A stretch of 47,633 bases of DNA from an uncultured Bacilli bacterium (GTDB taxonomy: Bacteria > Bacillota_I > Bacilli_A > RF39 > UBA660), in assembly GCA_944358355.1 (NCBI GenBank), contig CALVQY010000005.1:1-47633 (forward strand), in the 5' to 3' direction. The notes under the pieces were generated by a model. That model saw only the letters and a program-made list of their open reading frames with translations, did no database searches and was not told the DNA's origin. Both the position numbers and the translations under genes were made by a program. How positions within the stretch are numbered: position 1 is the stretch's first letter; the number at the start of each line of letters is the position of its first letter. Of this stretch, positions 7,365 through 15,527 are shown piece after piece.

Positions 7365-7671
7365 GTTACAAACTCCTTTCTTTAATTTATGGGTAGCCAC
7401 TTTCTACTTTTTTAAGGTATTTTTCTTAATAAAAATATTGCATATTTTTAATGGGCATAAGAAGAACGACACCACAAATCCTTTTATTCTTTATGGCATA
7501 AAGGGAAAATAGTGGTGTCTTACTATTTTTGCACTTGCAAAAATGACTACTTTTAATAATAAAAGTGGCTACCCTATATAAAAAATACCTTTAATATAAA
7601 CAAATATTGTGGCTACCTTTTTCTTTAAAAGTGGCTACCATCATAAAATAGCCATTATAAATGTGCTTCCT
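7365..7671. other. Candidate origin of transfer (oriT) with iterons and hairpins
   Basis: A 307-bp gene-free stretch lies between the end of the mating-pair genes and the start of the relaxosome operon. It holds three direct copies of GTGGCTACC (7565-7573, 7609-7617, 7631-7639) spaced 44 and 22 bp apart, plus one inverted copy GGTAGCCAC (7392-7400). A long inverted repeat has arms GACACCAC (7468-7475) and GTGGTGTC (7512-7519), and a tight hairpin has arms ATTTTTGC/GCAAAAAT (7525-7544). Iterons plus inverted repeats next to relaxase genes are typical of oriT. The nick site cannot be read from the sequence. Confidence 0.65.
7563..7639 (+). repeat. GTGGCTACC iterons (three direct copies)
   Basis: Three perfect 9-bp copies start at 7565, 7609 and 7631. 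The start-to-start spacing is 44 and 22 bp, i.e. multiples of two helical turns. A fourth copy is inverted at 7392-7400 on the far side of the hairpins, beside the first relaxosome gene. Likely binding sites of one of the adjacent ribbon-helix-helix proteins. Confidence 0.75.
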
Positions 7672-8598
7672 TTAATTTCCAAGTGGTGGTCTAAAACCAG
7701 TATTAGGATTTTTAAAGTCATTAAAGTCTGATGAACTACTTAATGTAAAATCAATTAACTGCATTCCATCAACTAATTCTCTATTTTCATTTTCTACTTG
7801 ATAATGTAAATGATTACCAGTTGAATATCCAGTAGTTCCTGCTGATGCAACTTGTGTCCAATGACTTACTGTATCTCCTTCTTTCACTTTCGCACTATTA
7901 GGATAAAGATGAGCGAATATTACATAATAGGTTTCATCATAATCACTATCACATTTTAAGGTAATTGTATTGCCAACACTATTTCCACTTTGGTCGTAAG
8001 GAAGATTAGAATCTTGAGTAAAGTTTACTTTTTCAACTACTCCATCACAAACTGAATAGACTGGTGTTTGAGCTGGTACTGCTAAATCCCAACCATTGTG
8101 AGTATTACTTTCTCCATATACTGTTCTTTGTTCATTAAAGAAACTTGTTACAGCAAACTCACTTTTTAACGGAAAATTGAAATGTCCTGTACTTACTACA
8201 AGATAATCTTTATTTTCTTCTATATTAACATTAGTGCAAGCAGTCATATTTTTTACCCTTTGATCTTCACAAACACTTTCTATTTCTCTAGCAGTTTTTG
8301 CCTCTTTATTTTGATTCATTGTATATAGAATATCTAGCGTCAATGTTGAATCTTCCAAATAAAAATATAATAGTCTTTGTAGTGGAACGTATCCATCTTT
8401 TAGATATGTATTAAGTGCAGTCTTATAAGCATCTGCATATTCTTCATTGTGTTGGACTTTTTCTTTTGTAAGTTTTGTTCCAAAAAAATCAAAAATCATT
8501 AACACACAAATTAAAATTACCATTGCAAAAGCTACTGACAAAATGGTACTACCACCAATAATTTTTAGAATAATATTTTTCTTTTTACCTTTATTCAT
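7672..8598 (-). CDS. M23-family peptidoglycan hydrolase of the transfer machinery
   Basis: 308 residues. A transmembrane segment at about 15-38 anchors the protein, with a stalk to about residue 130 containing two Cys. The LytM/M23 metallopeptidase domain follows: zinc ligands His167 and Asp171 (HNGWD) and His265 (NHLHY), with His230 (AHLYP) as catalytic base. Such enzymes (VirB1/TcpG-like in Gram-positive elements) open the cell wall for the secretion channel. ATG 8598 overlaps the stop of the preceding 60-aa gene by one base. It closes the mating-pair operon just before the candidate oriT. All zinc ligands are intact. Confidence 0.92.
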   Translation of the reverse strand: MNKGKKKNIILKIIGGSTILSVAFAMVILICVLMIFDFFGTKLTKEKVQHNEEYADAYKTALNTYLKDGYVPLQRLLYFYLEDSTLTLDILYTMNQNKEAKTAREIESVCEDQRVKNMTACTNVNIEENKDYLVVSTGHFNFPLKSEFAVTSFFNEQRTVYGESNTHNGWDLAVPAQTPVYSVCDGVVEKVNFTQDSNLPYDQSGNSVGNTITLKCDSDYDETYYVIFAHLYPNSAKVKEGDTVSHWTQVASAGTTGYSTGNHLHYQVENENRELVDGMQLIDFTLSSSSDFNDFKNPNTGFRPPLGN

Positions 8599-8780
8599 TA
8601 TTTATACTTACTAAAAATAGAGGAATAATAATGTTCCCCTTTTGAAATAATTTCTATTAATATTTTCTTTGGAATTAAGTCTAACAAGAAATCCATAAAA
8701 GATTCATTTGGATCATCAAATTCATCAAAATATATTTTCTTAAACTCTTTTCTTAACTGCCGACCACTTAATCGTTTCAT
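8598..8780 (-). CDS. 60-aa conserved-position small protein
   Basis: 60 residues, basic N-terminus (MKRLSGRQLRKEFKKIY) and a more hydrophobic middle (FMDFLLDLIPKKILIEII). No family recognised. It is locked between VirB4 and the M23 peptidase by ATGA and TAATG overlaps, so it is co-translated with the transfer channel genes. It may be a small membrane-associated channel component. Confidence 0.72.
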   Translation of the reverse strand: MKRLSGRQLRKEFKKIYFDEFDDPNESFMDFLLDLIPKKILIEIISKGEHYYSSIFSKYK

Positions 8781-11284
8781 ACTTTAACTTCTTCTCCCAT
8801 CAGTTCAACTTCAAGTGGTGTAGCAACAATTTTAACTCTTATTCTATTCTTTGAATTAATTGTAAGCAAAAACTCTCCCATCTCTGCTTGCATTAAAAAT
8901 TCTTTTTGTGTATCAGTTAATGGGTTTTGATAGAATAATTTTAAATAAGTTGTTAAGTCATCTTCTTTTAACATTCCAACTAATTGATACTGACAATTGT
9001 TAAAGATTGCCGTTGCACTCCTAACTGAATCATCATCTCCTAAAAAGTCATGAATACTTTGAGTTGCTGGAATAAATGCCCCGTGATACTTTCTAATTCT
9101 TCTTGCAATTTGTTCAAAGGTAAGCAATACCTCACTATCAGTATTCTTTAAATATAAGTGAAACTCATCTACTACTACTGCAATATTTTTAATTCTCTTT
9201 TTATCTTTTTCTTTATCATTTACTATCTTATTTCTTACGATAATATTATTTAGATAAGTAAGTAAATTTACTAATTGAGTAGTTATAATTCTTTTGTTTT
9301 TACTATATAGCAAGTCCTTTACATTAAATGCAATTAAGTTAGCATCAAGATTTACTGATGTATAACCATTAAATAACATTGCATCAGTTCCAACTTTAAA
9401 TCTATCTAACAATATCTCTAACTTATCAACTATTTTTAATTGTTCTGGGTTAGTAATCATATTACGATAATCTGGTAGAAATTCTATCAAGTCGGAAAAT
9501 ATTGGATAATCAGTATTTTCTAATTTCTCTAACCTAGATATTTTTGTATTTTTAGTTATACCAAACCTTTTATATAGTTTTTCAATCATATCTAGCATAA
9601 CTACTACTTCACTTTCTTTTATTTCTTCAAAGGCACATTTAATAAATGTTTCTAGTGATCCTAGATGTTTAGCAAGAGGACAATCTTCATAATTAATTGA
9701 ATTTATATCGCCATCTTCTTTTTCTTCTTTATCACTAGGAAGAAATCTTACTTGTAGTGGATTAATGATACCACCACTAGAAGAATACATATCAATATAC
9801 TCTCCTTTATTTTTCCTAACTAACTTTTCATACTCGCCCTCTGCATCAAACAAAAAGCAAGAATTACCACGATTAATTTCATTAATAATCATTTTCTTTA
9901 ATGTAAAACTTTTACCACCACCAGTTGATGCAATTATGGCTAAATTACTTGATGGTCGTGTTGCATCTTTATGAAATAAATCAAATATTGTTGGTAAAGC
10001 TGTATGAATATCTGATCCTAAAATATAACCTGTTTCATCATTAAAATGAGTAATCGTAAGTGGGAATGATGCTGATAAAGTTAAACTAGGAAGATAGTTA
10101 TGATAATCTTCAAAACCATTTTTAGTTATATCGAATGCTTGCCAACCTTCCATTTGCCTCATTCTAGGAACATCTAATTTAATTTGAAATACATCAGCAA
10201 TTTTTCTTAACTCTTTTAACTTTTCTTCACGTTGTTTTCTATTACCACTTATTACAATAATGAAATCAACTTCTTTGATTTTTTCATCGCCATTTTTAAT
10301 TTGTGTCATTAATGCTTGAAAGTTCTCTCTTTCAGTATCCATTTGAGTAGCATCTGATAATTTTCTAGTAGTGCTTCTTTCGGAAACTAAAAATTCATAA
10401 TTACTATCTAATCTTCTAACCAGTTCTTCAGTTGGTATTGTATCTTTAATATGAATACAACATCTTGTATCTGGAACATTAAATAGTTCTTCAAAAAATA
10501 ACTCATCTATAAATGGTGGTAATCTTTTAATTGTTACAACTTGTATTTCTGTATCATCTGATTTTATATAACCTACTGTTTCATTAATAAAAAAAGGAGT
10601 GATTAGTTCTACTAAATCGCTCCACATTAATTGTTCTATATTAGCATTCGATAAATATAAGTTTATCAAAAACTGATATATCTCTAGTTTATTTGTAATC
10701 ATTTGAATATGTAATCTAGGTGTCATATTGTAACAATGCATTTCTAGTTCTTCTGATGTATGTTCTAATGCTTTATCATTATCACTAATTAATACAAAAT
10801 AATATCTACTTGTAGTAGTAAGATTTTGTTCTTCTAATATTTCTAATCTATCATATCTTTCTTTTAAAAATGTTAGTTTTTCTTCATCATTAGCAAATTC
10901 TTCCATTAGTCTATTGTAGTAATCTTTATTAGCATTTAGATCTATCTTATCATCTAACTTGTATATTCTTAAATTTAATCCTTTTAATTGATAAAGAAAT
11001 TTTAATTGATTAAAAAAGTTTTGCTTTTGATTATTTGATGTTAGTGATAAATCAATAGCATCAACCGAAAAAACTCTTGCAAAACTATTATCACGAAGTT
11101 TTATAATTCCATTATCATTTACTACTTCTGCATTGGTAAAACTTTGAGCATTTTTAAACTTTCTTTTTAAAACACTTTTAGTTATGTATTTTTGTTTTGA
11201 ATTATCTTTCTTCTTAACAAACTTTTCTATAACTTTATGTTCTTTCTTTTTCTTTTTTTCATCTTTAGTTACTTGCTTTTTCAA
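8777..11284 (-). CDS. virB4: VirB4-type conjugation ATPase
   Basis: 835 residues from TTG 11284, which has GGAGAGGTGG 5-8 bases upstream; an ATG 33 bases further upstream lacks a ribosome binding site. Walker A STGGGKS lies at about 453-459 and Walker B VVVDEFH at about 703-709. The N-terminal third is the basic CagE/TrbE-type region. VirB4 ATPases power assembly of the channel and substrate transfer from the inner membrane face. The gene overlaps PrgI (stop 11265) by 20 bases and the next small gene by 4 bases. It stops at TGA. Length is as expected for Gram-positive VirB4. Confidence 0.94.
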   Translation of the reverse strand: MKKQVTKDEKKKKKEHKVIEKFVKKKDNSKQKYITKSVLKRKFKNAQSFTNAEVVNDNGIIKLRDNSFARVFSVDAIDLSLTSNNQKQNFFNQLKFLYQLKGLNLRIYKLDDKIDLNANKDYYNRLMEEFANDEEKLTFLKERYDRLEILEEQNLTTTSRYYFVLISDNDKALEHTSEELEMHCYNMTPRLHIQMITNKLEIYQFLINLYLSNANIEQLMWSDLVELITPFFINETVGYIKSDDTEIQVVTIKRLPPFIDELFFEELFNVPDTRCCIHIKDTIPTEELVRRLDSNYEFLVSERSTTRKLSDATQMDTERENFQALMTQIKNGDEKIKEVDFIIVISGNRKQREEKLKELRKIADVFQIKLDVPRMRQMEGWQAFDITKNGFEDYHNYLPSLTLSASFPLTITHFNDETGYILGSDIHTALPTIFDLFHKDATRPSSNLAIIASTGGGKSFTLKKMIINEINRGNSCFLFDAEGEYEKLVRKNKGEYIDMYSSSGGIINPLQVRFLPSDKEEKEDGDINSINYEDCPLAKHLGSLETFIKCAFEEIKESEVVVMLDMIEKLYKRFGITKNTKISRLEKLENTDYPIFSDLIEFLPDYRNMITNPEQLKIVDKLEILLDRFKVGTDAMLFNGYTSVNLDANLIAFNVKDLLYSKNKRIITTQLVNLLTYLNNIIVRNKIVNDKEKDKKRIKNIAVVVDEFHLYLKNTDSEVLLTFEQIARRIRKYHGAFIPATQSIHDFLGDDDSVRSATAIFNNCQYQLVGMLKEDDLTTYLKLFYQNPLTDTQKEFLMQAEMGEFLLTINSKNRIRVKIVATPLEVELMGEEVKV

Positions 11285-11567
11285 AGTTATCCACCTCTCC
11301 TTTCCTTTGATATACATATATCTTATTTCTAAATAAATATCTAAAAATTAAACCTATTACTTTATACATTCTATTTTTCTTACTAACATTAATAGGTAAT
11401 AAACAAAAAATTCCAATCATTAATCCAACAATAGAAGGTATTTTGAGTGGTGTAAAGCAAAATAAGACTATAAATAAGATTAATATTGGTAAAGCAATAA
11501 TAATATCAGATACCTCGATACCTTTAAAACCTAAATTTCTTTTTATTGATTTTACTGTAATATACAT
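11265..11567 (-). CDS. PrgI-like membrane protein of the secretion channel
   Basis: 100 residues with two hydrophobic segments at about 22-40 and 45-60 and a basic C-terminal tail. The segment NLGFKGIEVSD and the position directly upstream of VirB4 match PrgI/TcpE-like proteins, small VirB3-type partners of VirB4. ATG 11567 has AGGAGG 9 bases upstream, and that site overlaps the end of the VirB6 gene. Its 3' end overlaps VirB4. Family call from size, topology and order. Confidence 0.8.
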   Translation of the reverse strand: MYITVKSIKRNLGFKGIEVSDIIIALPILILFIVLFCFTPLKIPSIVGLMIGIFCLLPINVSKKNRMYKVIGLIFRYLFRNKIYVYQRKGEVDNFEKASN

Positions 11568-11580
11568 AAATTCATTCCTC

Positions 11581-12969
11581 CTATATCATGTTTTTTCTTC
11601 GGTAATAAGATGTATTATAACTCGCTCGTGGCATTACTCTTCTTACAGTATTATGCAAACTACTTGCTCCTGCATTTACAAAGGCATCACTTGCACTAAA
11701 CTTATTGCCAATAGGTTTACTTCCCATTTTTTGACCAGCCATATACATTCTTGTTCCCATAGCACTAGCAAATCTCTGCATTCTATTTGGTGTTTGTCCA
11801 CTAGATGGATCAACTGCACCCATTACTCCTAAAGCAAGTCCTGCTTGAGATAAAGCATGAGAGCCTACTGCTTTTCCACCTTTCATAGCAACACCAGTAC
11901 CTAAAAGAGCTCCACCAAGTGTTGCTCCTGCTCCAATAGTTGCTCCAATTCCAGCCATTTTGCCATAACCCATTAATGACATTAATTGTTCTCTACCACT
12001 CGCTGCACTTACATTTGAGCCAATAAATCTGTTAATCACTTGACTACCTGTCATGATGAATGTCGCACATCCAAGATATAATAATGCTTTAGTTGTAATA
12101 TTCATAAACGAATTATTAAAGAATGTCGTAACACTTATTTCTTGCATTACCATTACTGTTAGACTGACTATTAGCATTACAACTGCACTTTGGAGTGCGA
12201 GCGATACTAATTGTTCAATAACTGCACCTCGCCTTTGCTTATTACAAACACTTGTTGCAAATATTATTGGTGCTATTGAAAATAGAAATAAAAATTCTAT
12301 TTGCCTTCTTCCTAACATAATTCCAGCAAAGAATAAACTATATAGGAAAAAGCCACCACTTAATACTGCCATAATCCAATTTATTTCGTATTTATAATCT
12401 TTTTCATCAGATAATATTACTCTTGATTTAGTTACATATTTTGACAAATATAATTCATCATTATCAAATGAGCCACTACTTACTAATTCTGATATACTTT
12501 TACTTTCATCAAACTTTTCGCTATTCTTATAACCATCTCTATAAGAAATAAACATTGTAAGCATTGAATCACTCATTTTTGAATTGCTTGTCGTTTCAAA
12601 AATATTTCCTGTATAATTAGATAAGGTAATTGAAAAGTTAGATACTTGCACAAATAAAAATGTAGATAGCATAATAAGCGTTCCACATTTTACTGCCTCC
12701 ATGATAATCATTTTAAACGTTGTTTCTTCATCTGGATCTAACAATTTATTTACAAATCTCCATACTATAAATAATGCAAACAATGTTACTGCTATTGCCA
12801 TAGCACCATTATAAAAATTTATGAATGTTTGATTGTTTGATAAAGAATTAATAATATCAAAAGCATTAAGTTCTTTTATAATCTGCAAAAGTCCATCAAT
12901 TAAGTCATAAATAAAACTTGTTAAATACCAACCTAAACTACGTAATAAATCAAAAACTTTTGTCATCAT
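11581..12969 (-). CDS. VirB6/TrbL-type polytopic channel protein
   Basis: 462 residues. Hydrophobic segments lie at about 55-75, 95-110, 190-215, 220-240, 255-275 and 290-310; after residue 330 comes a Gly/Ala/Ser-rich and then basic tail (GAGATLGGALLGTG). The central part (CGTLIMLSTFLFVQVSNFSI and IAPIIFATSVCNK) fits the VirB6-like ICE membrane proteins of Firmicutes and mycoplasmas, which build the inner-membrane channel. ATG 12969 follows an AGGTG and is 12 bases after the pilin stop. Operon order pilin-VirB6-PrgI-VirB4 supports the role. Confidence 0.85.
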   Translation of the reverse strand: MMTKVFDLLRSLGWYLTSFIYDLIDGLLQIIKELNAFDIINSLSNNQTFINFYNGAMAIAVTLFALFIVWRFVNKLLDPDEETTFKMIIMEAVKCGTLIMLSTFLFVQVSNFSITLSNYTGNIFETTSNSKMSDSMLTMFISYRDGYKNSEKFDESKSISELVSSGSFDNDELYLSKYVTKSRVILSDEKDYKYEINWIMAVLSGGFFLYSLFFAGIMLGRRQIEFLFLFSIAPIIFATSVCNKQRRGAVIEQLVSLALQSAVVMLIVSLTVMVMQEISVTTFFNNSFMNITTKALLYLGCATFIMTGSQVINRFIGSNVSAASGREQLMSLMGYGKMAGIGATIGAGATLGGALLGTGVAMKGGKAVGSHALSQAGLALGVMGAVDPSSGQTPNRMQRFASAMGTRMYMAGQKMGSKPIGNKFSASDAFVNAGASSLHNTVRRVMPRASYNTSYYRRKNMI

Positions 12970-12981
12970 AAAGCATTACAC

Positions 12982-13263
12982 CTATGTAAATAATTTTATA
13001 ATAATATTAACTAATGAGATTGCTAAAATTATTCCGAATATTCCAAGTAATGTCTGTAAAATCCTTGTTTTTACTCTAGGCTTTTGGTCGACATCTACTA
13101 CTGCATACATAATGAAACTTACAACTAATGCAATACCAGCAAGGGATATTCCTACTGCTAATGCCCAGTCAGTTATTTGTTTAATTACATTTAAAACAGT
13201 ATCTATTGTATAAGTTCCACCCTCTAATTGTTGAATTGCTAACGTACTTAAAAAATTCTTCAT
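12982..13263 (-). CDS. VirB2/TrbC-like pilin-type transfer protein
   Basis: 93 residues from ATG 13263 (AAAGGG 9 bases upstream); a GTG 9 bases earlier has the Shine-Dalgarno too close. Two hydrophobic helices (about 32-55 and 70-90) are separated by a short charged loop (VDVDQKPRVKTR), and the N-terminus is short and processable. This is the layout of VirB2/TrbC-type and Mbov_0395-type pilin-like proteins. It is the first gene of the channel operon. A strong terminator-like hairpin (13293-13334) lies only 30 bases upstream of its start, leaving no room for a separate promoter after it. Confidence 0.83.
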   Translation of the reverse strand: MKNFLSTLAIQQLEGGTYTIDTVLNVIKQITDWALAVGISLAGIALVVSFIMYAVVDVDQKPRVKTRILQTLLGIFGIILAISLVNIIIKLFT

Positions 13264-13292
13264 TATATTCACCCTTTCCTTTATTCATATAC

Positions 13293-13334
13293 AAAAAAAT
13301 AACTGTGCAACTATTACCCAATAATTGCACAGTT
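13293..13334 (-). terminator. Strong intrinsic terminator upstream of the pilin gene
   Basis: Perfect 10-bp arms AACTGTGCAA and TTGCACAGTT (13301-13310 and 13325-13334) enclose a 14-base loop, followed on the minus strand by a run of seven T. It lies between the stop of the gene at 13342 and the pilin start at 13263, inside what looks like one operon. It may also work on the plus strand, where the tail is weaker. Confidence 0.85.
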
Positions 13335-13341
13335 TTATATT

Positions 13342-14019
13342 TTATTTTGACATATCTTTGTTGTTATTCTCTAATCTATCCGATAGTGTGTCATTCATAT
13401 AAGAATTAACTAATTCTTTATTACAAATAACATCTTCAATATCAACTCTATCATCATTACCTGCTACAAAGTGTTTACCATCAAACGAATTATCTTTATC
13501 ACTAAAGTTTCTTTCAAATATTAATGGTACTGTACTCTCACAATTGGAATGATAGATTGCAAAAAAGCCTTTTTGTTTAGCTTTTAATTCAGCATCTAAA
13601 TAAATATTATTATCAACGATAAAACCGATAACCTCATAATATTGATTAAACTCTTTACTATATGCTTGTCCTCTTACTAATGGACCTATCTCAGTAGGTC
13701 TTAATTCAAATTCTTTTGTATTTGAGTTTTTAATAATATCCAAGCATCTTTTAATTTTTTCTTCCATAGTAGAATTATCTAATTCTTTCATAGACTGATA
13801 ATACCATGTACTATTTTCAATTATCTCTGATTTTTCATCTAAAACCTCTTTAATAAAAATATTGCTTTTAGTCATATAACTTTGTTCTTTATCAGTCCAT
13901 AAATCTAAATTAGTAAAGAATATTTGATCATCATAGTCAAATCCTAGAAAATAATATTTTTTATCATCAACACCTATAAATGCTTGTCCTTTTTTTAATT
14001 CATCTTTCAAGTTCATCAT
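13342..14019 (-). CDS. Hypothetical protein with internal duplication
   Basis: 225 residues, acidic, soluble. Residues about 9-38 and 116-145 are related: KKGQAFIG...KYYFLGFDYDDQIFF against VRGQAYS...QYYEVIGFIVDNNIYL, so the protein consists of two copies of one module. No family recognised. ATG 14019 (or the ATG right after it) is preceded by AAAGGAG and lies inside the end of the previous gene. It is the last gene before the terminator at 13293. Confidence 0.75.
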   Translation of the reverse strand: MMNLKDELKKGQAFIGVDDKKYYFLGFDYDDQIFFTNLDLWTDKEQSYMTKSNIFIKEVLDEKSEIIENSTWYYQSMKELDNSTMEEKIKRCLDIIKNSNTKEFELRPTEIGPLVRGQAYSKEFNQYYEVIGFIVDNNIYLDAELKAKQKGFFAIYHSNCESTVPLIFERNFSDKDNSFDGKHFVAGNDDRVDIEDVICNKELVNSYMNDTLSDRLENNNKDMSK

Positions 14020-14506
14020 GCTCCTTTACTCTATCATCATTAAAGCAACATTGTAAACCACCATAACCACATATCATATACTCGCCATCATCTAGTGTTA
14101 TATAACTATGTAGATTGTATTTATCAATTTCCTTTTTTAGAGTATTAATATCTTCATCAATAAATTCTTCATCTTCTTTTAATTCTTCCCAATCGTTATA
14201 ATCAATATGACACATATCAGCATCACTTTCACAAACATAATCATATACGTATTTAAGTAATGGACTTGCCTCACTTACTTTTGGTAAATTAAATTCTAAT
14301 CCATTGTTTTCTTTGATTAGTTCTGTTAATGAATCTATAATATCCTCTACTGAAGATGAATTATAATCACAACTAAGATCAGAGGTATTGTAATATTCTA
14401 TTGCATTGACTGTATTTTTAGTTTCGGTATCTTCTACAATGTAATTGACATATAAATCATCTGCATTGTTCCAATAACTTAATATTTTATATTGATACTT
14501 ACTCAT
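14000..14506 (-). CDS. Acidic hypothetical protein
   Basis: 168 residues, very acidic (long Asp/Glu stretches around 120-140), two Cys near the C-terminus (LQCCFND). Not recognised; acidic small proteins in ICEs include antirestriction DNA mimics such as ArdA, but I see no ArdA motif. It starts 2 bases after the SSB gene's stop and ends in Glu-Leu-Glu-Arg-TGA, overlapping the next gene by 20 bases. Confidence 0.72.
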   Translation of the reverse strand: MSKYQYKILSYWNNADDLYVNYIVEDTETKNTVNAIEYYNTSDLSCDYNSSSVEDIIDSLTELIKENNGLEFNLPKVSEASPLLKYVYDYVCESDADMCHIDYNDWEELKEDEEFIDEDINTLKKEIDKYNLHSYITLDDGEYMICGYGGLQCCFNDDRVKEHDELER

Positions 14507-14508
14507 AC

Positions 14509-14916
14509 TTATCTTTCCATTTCATCTTTTGATTTATCTTTTAATTCTTGAACTTGACCATCGGAAGTATAAACTTTATTATTTTTTCTATCAGTAATTT
14601 CAAATCCTAAAATATCTATTGCTTTATCTTTATATGTTTTTCCATCTTTTTCAACATCTTTAGTATAAGTAGATATTCTACCTTTAACAGAGATCCAGTC
14701 TCCTTTTTGGATTTCAATACCATAAGTATTTACTAATTCTCCCCTTAAAACAATAGGGACATATTGAGTATTACCATTATTATTTTGTGCTAAATCGAAT
14801 CTTAACATTTTCTTACCATTTTGATTGGTATAAATGTTATTTATATTAGCAACATTCCCTTCTAATTCAAAACTATTTTTAGAGTTTCTTACTTCTCTTT
14901 CTTTTTCATTATTCAT
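14509..14916 (-). CDS. ssb: Single-stranded DNA-binding protein, OB fold
   Basis: 135 residues. The OB-fold pattern is clear: SFELEGNVANI, a strand with RFDLAQNN, YVPIVLRGELV, then QKGDWISVKGRISTYTKD and a final strand AIDILGFEI. It resembles plasmid and ICE SSB proteins that coat the transferred strand. It lacks the canonical DDDIPF tip and instead ends Lys-Asp-Glu-Met-Glu-Arg. ATG 14916 has AGGAGG 10 bases upstream. The next gene starts 2 bases after its stop, with the ribosome binding site inside the terminal codons. Confidence 0.85.
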   Translation of the reverse strand: MNNEKEREVRNSKNSFELEGNVANINNIYTNQNGKKMLRFDLAQNNNGNTQYVPIVLRGELVNTYGIEIQKGDWISVKGRISTYTKDVEKDGKTYKDKAIDILGFEITDRKNNKVYTSDGQVQELKDKSKDEMER

Positions 14917-14932
14917 CTTTCTTTTTCCTCCT

Positions 14933-15289
14933 TCATTTTATTAAATCTTTCATATATTTTTTATATAAAGTTAAATCAGTTCCATCCATGCTTTCTATTT
15001 TGCAGTCATTATCTTCTAAAAATTGCAAAAATTCCATATTATGAACTGTATTTCTTGATAATTGTGTTATATCTTTAATTATCACTTTGGAGTATTCTCC
15101 ATTTTCAATATCTTCTTTTAAGTCATTTAATTCTTTTCTATCTAAATCTAACCTATTTTTCACTTTATCAAAGTAAAGAGTATAATCGTAATTTTTCATA
15201 AGACACCAATCGGCTACTCGGTTTAGAAAAAAATCAATCGACTTTCTACTTTGGTCTTTAAAACTAGCATATACTGCAACTTTTTCCAT
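14933..15289 (-). CDS. Resolvase-domain protein lacking the catalytic serine
   Basis: 118 residues matching only the N-terminal catalytic fold of serine recombinases: VAVYASFKDQS at the N-terminus, LKEDIENGEYSKVIIKDITQLSRN in the middle and EFLQFLEDNDCKIESMDG. In active enzymes the first motif reads Y.RVS..DQ. Here the Arg is replaced by Ser and the catalytic Ser by Lys, and there is no HTH or zinc domain. It cannot be an ordinary recombinase; a regulatory, structural or recombinase-modulating role is possible. Start ATG 15289 is 9 bases after the upstream stop. Confidence 0.78.
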   Translation of the reverse strand: MEKVAVYASFKDQSRKSIDFFLNRVADWCLMKNYDYTLYFDKVKNRLDLDRKELNDLKEDIENGEYSKVIIKDITQLSRNTVHNMEFLQFLEDNDCKIESMDGTDLTLYKKYMKDLIK

Positions 15290-15298
15290 TTGATTTTC

Positions 15299-15526
15299 CT
15301 ACCTTTCCAAGTCATCTTGTACTTTTTCTGTTTCCTTGTTAAAGCTAGATAAAGCACTATCTAAATCATGTCCAAAGTAATGACCATGTAACCAACTACC
15401 TGTTTCTTTATCTAAATCAGAAACAACAATGAATTGTTTACTTTGAATAGCATAGACTAATGTATATTGGGTATTGCTTTCTTTTAAAACAACACATCTA
15501 CCCATTCCACTATTTTCAAATTCCAT
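15299..15526 (-). CDS. 75-aa hypothetical protein
   Basis: 75 residues, beta-rich N-terminal half (CVVLKESNTQYTLVYAIQSKQFIVVSD by position 10-40), then a helix and the tail Asp-Asp-Leu-Glu-Arg. No family recognised. ATG 15526 has AAGGAG 11 bases upstream, located just after the sortase stop (15528). Its last codons overlap the Shine-Dalgarno of the resolvase-like gene. Co-transcribed accessory gene. Confidence 0.72.
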   Translation of the reverse strand: MEFENSGMGRCVVLKESNTQYTLVYAIQSKQFIVVSDLDKETGSWLHGHYFGHDLDSALSSFNKETEKVQDDLER

Positions 15527-15527
15527 A

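Noticed and set aside
7392-7639. CRISPR-like repeat array
   Set aside because: Repeats are only 9 bp, the spacing is 22 or 44 bp and one copy is inverted; no cas genes. Iterons of an oriT explain it better.
11443-12397. Plus-strand frames opposite the PrgI and VirB6 genes
   Set aside because: They lie antisense to clear membrane-protein genes, have no ribosome binding site and low-complexity or nonsense-like composition.
14000-14506. ArdA-type antirestriction DNA mimic
   Set aside because: The protein is acidic and small, but no ArdA motif or repeat pattern could be seen; acidity alone is not enough.
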